64,000 bases of DNA from assembly GCA_964058805.1 (NCBI GenBank), contig CAXKVV010000053.1, positions 124,001 through 188,000 on the forward strand, read 5' to 3'. Both the position numbers and the translations under genes were made by a program. Positions 58,335-64,000 of this stretch are shown one piece after another. Numbering within the stretch: position 1 is the stretch's first letter; each line of letters starts with the position of its first letter. A model generated the notes under the pieces. The model ran no database searches and had not been told where the DNA came from. It saw only the letters and a list, made by a program, of their open reading frames with translations. Origin of the DNA: Schoenoplectus triqueter (Eukaryota; Streptophyta; Magnoliopsida; Poales; Cyperaceae).

Positions 58335-58710
58335 GATTAATCTTATGATAGGTCACTGAACTTCAATGTTTATCCATATTTGATCATTGAACTTTTATTT
58401 ATCCATTTTTAGTCATTGAATTTTGATGTTTATCCATATTTGATCACTCCTATTAGTTTTTCCATTAAAAAATAATTAAAATGAAATTATATTTGTTGCT
58501 AAAACTAATTGAAATAAAAAATAGGTAAATAAAATAAAATAAAATAATATTTATTTTTCATTAGTTTTTTAATTATTTTTGAATGAAAAAACTAATGAGA
58601 GTGATCAAATATGGATAAACATCAAAATTAAATGACTAAAAATGGATAAATAAAAGTTTAGTGATCAAATATAAATAAACATTAAAGTTCAGTAATATGT
58701 CAGAGAAGAA
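58335..58710. mobile_element. Foldback MITE, GGTCACTGAACTTC family
   Basis: The left arm contains gataggtcactgaacttcaa and 'tgtttatccatatttgatca' repeated about twice. The right arm is the complement (tgatcaaatatggataaaca, then 'attaaagttcagtaatatgtc'). The centre is 'attagtttttccattaaaaa' and its complement. Confidence 0.75.
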
Positions 58711-59222
58711 TAACTCTATTTTATACGTAGGAATTTTTGACTAAATAATGTTGTTATAAGGTTATAGACATGCATGATTCCAACATAAATGATTCCGATT
58801 TTTATAATATTAATTTCGAACATATATTCATCCAACATAATATTGTATGGGACGCAACTTATTTATCCGTCCCTGCAGACCCCTGGTCTTCACGTCCCCA
58901 GCCTCTGATTAGGGACGTTGTTCGATTCTCCGGCCTCAACTTTGGGACGCTGTTTAAAAATACCGGCCCTAACCTTCTCTATAACATCACGGAAAGGACA
59001 AACGTACAATATGGGCTGTAGATACAAAGTCCAGCCAGCCTTTTTCTCTAAATCCACCTCATATTTTCCTATTAATTTAATTTCGTTTAATTAATTGATT
59101 AATTAAAATTTTCAGATAAAAATAGATTGACCGTTTTTTTATTTAACGATTGTGTAAAAGAGTTAACCATTAAATTGTCACTTTACGGTTAAAAGTCGTT
59201 AAATATTTTTTAAAAACTCGAT
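58711..59222. other. Intergenic, including a GC-richer island at about 58855-58990
   Basis: An open + strand stretch (58770-59021, 83 codons) covers a patch with higher GC than its surroundings (ccctgcagacccctggtctt and following). It may be a gene remnant. I recognise no domain and do not call a gene. Confidence 0.4.
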
Positions 59223-60689
59223 CATAAATCAATATTTTGCAGGGGTTATATGAAAATATTTATTCTAAGATGCAATGATATTTCAAATGTTGCGTAGGTA
59301 CAAATAATTTTAAAATTTACATAGTTCAATGAAGGCTTTTTCACTAAAAGCTGAGATTGTTGCATACTGTGCATTTTACTTATATTTGTTGCATTGTCTT
59401 TTTTTTTTTTTGCGGGCATCGCTTTGGTTAAATCTTGAACCAGTTAATTAGCACATCCATTTTTCCATAAAAAAAATAGAATTGGAATAAACAATATATG
59501 GCTTAATAATCGAGATATATTTTTAACAATGAGGTTGAGAAATAAAGGAATTCAAATTAATTTTGATGGAAAATGTCTGAATGAGGATCTAATTGATATA
59601 TTTGAGAATTTTATAACTCGAAGTATATCTTTTAGTGATATTAAGTCCTGTATTTCAAATATGAGGGTGGATAATGAAAATTATTTGAGTATTTGTGTTG
59701 TTCATGATATCTGAAATTATATTACAATTAATTAATAATCTCATAGATATGTAAATATTATGGAAGACGTGACACAAATTTTCAACTTCAGTTGAGCGGA
59801 CATCACGATATTATTTCTACACTATATTCTCAAGCGACAAAAAAAATGTAAAATGTTTATCGTGAGGGAAATTTCATCTTACAATTACCCAAAGTAAGAT
59901 AAAATTATTCTCAAGACACATTGTGTATTTTTGTCGTTTGAGAATGTAGTGTAGAAATGATATCGTGAAGTCCACTCAAGTAAAGTTGAAAATTAGTGTC
60001 ACATCTTTCATAATATTTACATACCTATGAAATTATCGATTGTTTGTAATAGAATTTCAGACATCCTCAACAGCACAAATACTTGACAAAGTTTTCATCA
60101 TCCACACTCATATTTAAAATACAGGTCACAGGACTTAATATCCTTAAAAGATATATATCTTTGTAGGATTCTCAAATATATCAATTACATCCTCATTCGG
60201 TACTTTCCATCAAAATTAATTTGAATTTCTTCATTTCTCAACCCCATTGTCAAAAATGCATCTCGATTAATAAGCGATATATTGTTTGTCCCAAATCTAT
60301 CTCTTTTGTGAAAAAATGGATGTGCTAATTAACCGTTTTGGATCAAGAATGAACTAAAGCAATGTCTGTGAAAAAGGCAATGCAACAAATACTTGATTCG
60401 ATTGTAGAGTCATAGTGACTTCGGTACACTAAAATTTACATGCAACAATCTCAGTTTTTAATGAAAAGCATTCATTGAATATGCAAATTTCAAAATTAAG
60501 TTGTGCCACGCAGTCCAAAATATTATTTCCAAACTAGAATCAATTAAGGAATCACCTGTCATCTTACTATACAAGTAAAATCTGACAAAGTTTTTTTTAT
60601 TATTACTTTTGGACAATGCAACATCTGAAATATCATTACATCTTAAAATAAATATTATCATGTAACCCCACAAAATATTAATTTATGGC
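59223..60689. repeat. Large inverted repeat, about 1.45 kb, arms about 640-720 bp
   Basis: The left arm from about 59223 (CATAAATCAATATTTTGCAGG) is mirrored by the right arm ending near 60689 (CCCCACAAAATATTAATTTATGG). Matching checkpoints: aagatgcaatgatatttcaa (59268) with its near-complement at about 60620; aaggaattcaaattaatttt (59547) with about 60210-60230; gaaatttcatcttac (59869) with gtaagataaaattattctca (59895). The spacer is only about 10-20 bp. Arms look roughly 80-90% identical. No transposase was recognised. Confidence 0.85.
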
Positions 60690-61002
60690 CCTTTCATACT
60701 TGCTCAATAGATGGATCTTCGCGTTATACATAATTAAATAGACATCTTTGAATTATAGAGAACATAGTTCGTGCTTCAATTTCTTCAACATATGCAACTA
60801 TGCAAATCACTCATGACAAAAATGATCTCATCATTTGCTAATTAATCAAATAAAGATGGATTCAATCATAATATTTACCGAACTTCGAATAAGTTTCCTC
60901 GTTAGGAGACAACATAATTACATAATATGATGACAAACTTCTAAAATTTGAACCTATCAACTTAGTTTCTTGTACTTAACCGATCGAATTAAGTTGTTTT
61001 CT
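60690..61002. other. Unassigned AT-rich sequence
   Basis: Lies between the large inverted repeat and the right duplication copy. No gene or repeat recognised. Confidence 0.45.
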
Positions 61003-64000
61003 AAAATATATTTGAGGTATATAATTGACCTCCTCTAGTCACTTGATAGTAATTAAGTTTGATTAGCCCTTTCTTAATTTCACGTGAAGCTAAATTGTAT
61101 ATCAAATAAATTAAATATCAACTATTATTATATTTTATTATAGAAAAAAGCTATACATTGTACCACCATACTTAAAAAATATATTATAGAAAATAAAAAT
61201 TATTATATATGTACATCATCTTTTATTAAATAATAAATTGATTTTATTTAAAAATTTAAATAAAATATATTATTTATTTAAAATAAAATTAGTGTTAGAT
61301 ATATATTTCTAAAATTAAGAGAGTCTGCACCAAATTGTCTTTCCGACTCTTTTTCTTTTACTTCCGTTTGAGTACTCATTTTTTCTCCCCCTCTATATCA
61401 GACCAAAATCATATGGAGAGATTTTTCTATACGGAGAACTTCATAAGTTAATTTGGACGGTTATGGGGGAAGCGTAAACATGATTTTTGATGCATAAAAT
61501 TTATTATTATTAAATTATAAATATTGATTGCTGATAAACGGTTAAAACAAAAAACAGTACTCTGCCTCAAATCACACTGACGGAACCCATCTCCAGCAGA
61601 TTTAAATCCCATTAAAAATCATCCGCAGAACATAACAATAATATTTTACAAAAATGAACTTGCATAGTAAAATCATTCATATATATAACAATTCATTTAA
61701 TGGACATAATAAAATCCATGTCAATAACGCTATTAACAACCATTAACAAATATGTTTATATACCATATCCCTTTTATTTCCCCAAAATCCACTAGTGTAG
61801 TAGCCCTGTAGGAGTTCGCCTCCATCTACCATGAATTGTTATTGTAATAATAACAAGCAGTTATTATTTCACTAGGACAGACAATGATTTCATGACAGAT
61901 CTAAATCCAGTCTTGGATCTGCCCTGTTTCTCTAGCATGAGGTGGAGGGCAGCCGATGCTGAATTTTTGGTATGGTCAATCTTATCAGATTCCAAGATAC
62001 TATTGAAGTGATATGTTTTATCCACCAAATTATGGTGTATACGCATAACCATTTATTAGTACTTGTCAATAAATATTTTGCGAATGAAACTTTTAACACC
62101 AAGGTGCTAGCTAGCAATTTAGTGCATTGGATTTTCCTTAAAAAAAATGAAAAAATATAGAAAATTATTAATGCATCTACCACTGATCCATAAGTAAATC
62201 AATGGCATCGGATATAATTAAAATTATAGAAAATTATTAATGCATTTTTACCATTGATTTGTAAGCAAATTGATGACATCGAATATCACTAAAACTAGTG
62301 CATAAATGTCTTCTCTTTTATTTATTAGAAAATGGAAAGATCCGCGGCACTTTTTTTTTTGAGGAAATCCGTGGTACCATTTATTATGCAATGATATATT
62401 TCCTGATTATGTTCATCTATTTTTGGACAATTTTTTACAATTAATATGCAATACAAAATTTTCTTTTTGAATGGCATACATTATCTTGGATTCTATTTGA
62501 AATTTATTTTGCTCCTTTTTTGTTGTCATACTTAGTTATATATTTGTAGGTTTTTGAACCACACTATCAAGCAGTAACAAATTCCTCTCTATCTCTCTGC
62601 ACTGAAACTTCACGGTATCGTCCCATTTACTTCTTTAAAACAGCTTGATAAAAAGTACATTTTCCTTTGTTTTAGTTTATTTTAGACCACCGAGAATTTG
62701 AACTTTTGATCTTAACCGATCAATTCTTCAATTCGTTACTCTGTTTTATCTACTAATATCACTTATTACTACACTGCTAATTTGATGCATCAATTGTATG
62801 TTTTGACAGGGATAATTTCTTTGAGTAAAACTTGCTAGAGATGGATAAACAGAACAACAACGGTCAGTTTAGAAAAAAAAAATCAATTGCATATAGCAAT
62901 AATTCATGCAATATGTTATATATTAGTCTAATTTCAAAAGCCATATTTTATTTAATATTTCGGGCATTTTGGTTATAGCAATAAAATTCATATGCATATA
63001 TAGTAATTTTTCTTTAGAATTTATTTCTTTTCGTCCTTCAAATATTCATTGCATCATTCATAAATTTTGGCTCTAATGTTAACTTTTTAGGCTCCCAAGG
63101 TTTCTCCGGCTCATCCCAAAATGCTTCACAGTAAGAATTTTCTTATGTCTAATCTTATTATAATAACTTTGTTTGGAATGCAATAATACAGTATTATAAG
63201 GAGATTTGGTACTGTGTATAGAAGTTATATTAATAGTGGATGAAATGTTTTCTTTAAAATATCATATAGTGGAGTATGGATTTTTCCATATACAGTTCAA
63301 TAGTAATTATACAATTTACATTACAAAATGAAACGAATATTTGTATGCTATTTAACATTCTAAGTCCAATCTACTACTCGCTTATTTGTTAAGTACTTAT
63401 CCGTCATTTTTATCTTAGGAGCCAAGACAAAGCTCAGCTGGAGGCTGAGGTAATATTTGACAAAACCTCTAATTAATAATTATCAGTCAGACATGTTTTA
63501 TTTTTCATGCAACCAATTATTGTAATAAAATTTTCCTGGTACTGGTACATATTTACTTCCAGTTAATGCTACCAGGGGAATACAGGAACAGGAACTAACA
63601 AAAAATATGTGATTTTGCTGAGACCAGAGGCGGATCTACATGTAATGAATAATGGGTGTCATTTGACCACCATTTTTTTTTTAAAATGCACTATTTGTAA
63701 AGAATTTATTCCTTTTTCAATAATAATTGTAAAGAAAATTTAAAATCGATCCCCATACTTTAAATAAAATTTAATTAACATGACCCCCCGTATTTTAGAA
63801 AAATTGTAAATTGTATAGAAATTATACGATGCAATTTGCAGTAAGCCCACCGGCGTTTGAGGTTACCTTCTCTTTCTTTTCTTTTCTTTGGGGCTAATAT
63901 TTGACACCCATTAAAATTTATTCTGCACTGCTCTTGACTGATAGATTTATACTGCTGCAGGACTAAAAAAACTCGAATAATTACTTAAAACAAAGTCAAA
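61003..64000. repeat. Segmental duplication, right copy (continues past window end)
   Basis: Paralogous to 52343-55717. It lacks the MITE found at 53326-53703 and has a small insertion (atggcatacatt) near 62470. Confidence 0.95.
62841..64000 (+). CDS. Small unrecognised protein, copy 2 (3' exon outside window)
   Basis: Exons 62841-62862, 63091-63130 and 63419-63449 are base-for-base identical to exons 1-3 of the gene at 54558-55866. The fourth exon, coding for 37 residues and the stop codon, would lie just beyond base 64000. Intron 3 contains the same MITE-like insert. Upstream, this copy has no family A MITE, so the two promoters differ by 378 bp plus the 9-bp duplication. Function unknown. 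Confidence 0.55.

Overview
This is plant nuclear DNA, from a flowering plant and probably a eudicot. It is AT-rich. Genes have many short exons with GT-AG introns, there is a nuclear tRNA-Val, and MITEs and a Ty1-copia retrotransposon are abundant. The products recognised are a calmodulin-regulated IIB Ca2+-ATPase, plant mTERFs, the NC2-alpha corepressor, a p32/MAM33-type mitochondrial protein and saccharopine dehydrogenase-like proteins. I cannot name the species.

Layout. 1-11.2 kb: two tandem saccharopine dehydrogenase-like genes on the + strand, the first cut by the window start and the second complete with 13 exons. A MITE nested in another MITE sits just upstream of the second gene. 11.9-24 kb: two tandem mTERF relics on the - strand. 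The first is broken by stops and frameshifts. The second is split by a MITE with a 9-bp target duplication. Between them lies a young, nearly intact copia element (16877-22060, - strand). 25.3 kb: tRNA-Val(CAC). 26.9-38.8 kb: a complete seven-exon ACA4/ACA11-type Ca2+-ATPase on the - strand. Its N-terminal autoinhibitory exon is separated from the rest by a 6.7-kb intron full of transposons and an expanded TAA/TCA microsatellite. 42.4-43.6 kb: a mitochondrial glycoprotein (p32/MAM33) gene, +. 47.6-50.9 kb: NC2-alpha (DRAP1/NF-YC11), +, with its last intron packed with hairpin MITEs. 52.3-55.9 kb and 61.0-64.0 kb: two copies of a segmental duplication, each carrying a small four-exon gene for an unrecognised 68-aa protein; the second copy is cut by the window end. 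56-61 kb: hairpin elements and a 1.4-kb inverted repeat.

The genes do not form one pathway; each appears to be an independent housekeeping or regulatory locus. The most distinctive content is the non-autonomous DNA transposons. A Mutator-like MITE family (four copies, 9-bp TSDs in three) is built from repeated CCACTG-N-CAGTGG palindromes. One copy has an exact empty site in the neighbouring duplicate and another interrupts an mTERF gene. A second group of hairpin elements sits repeatedly inside (TA)n/(CT)n tracts. Coordinates of exons were read by eye from splice signals and paralogue comparison, so single-base errors are possible.
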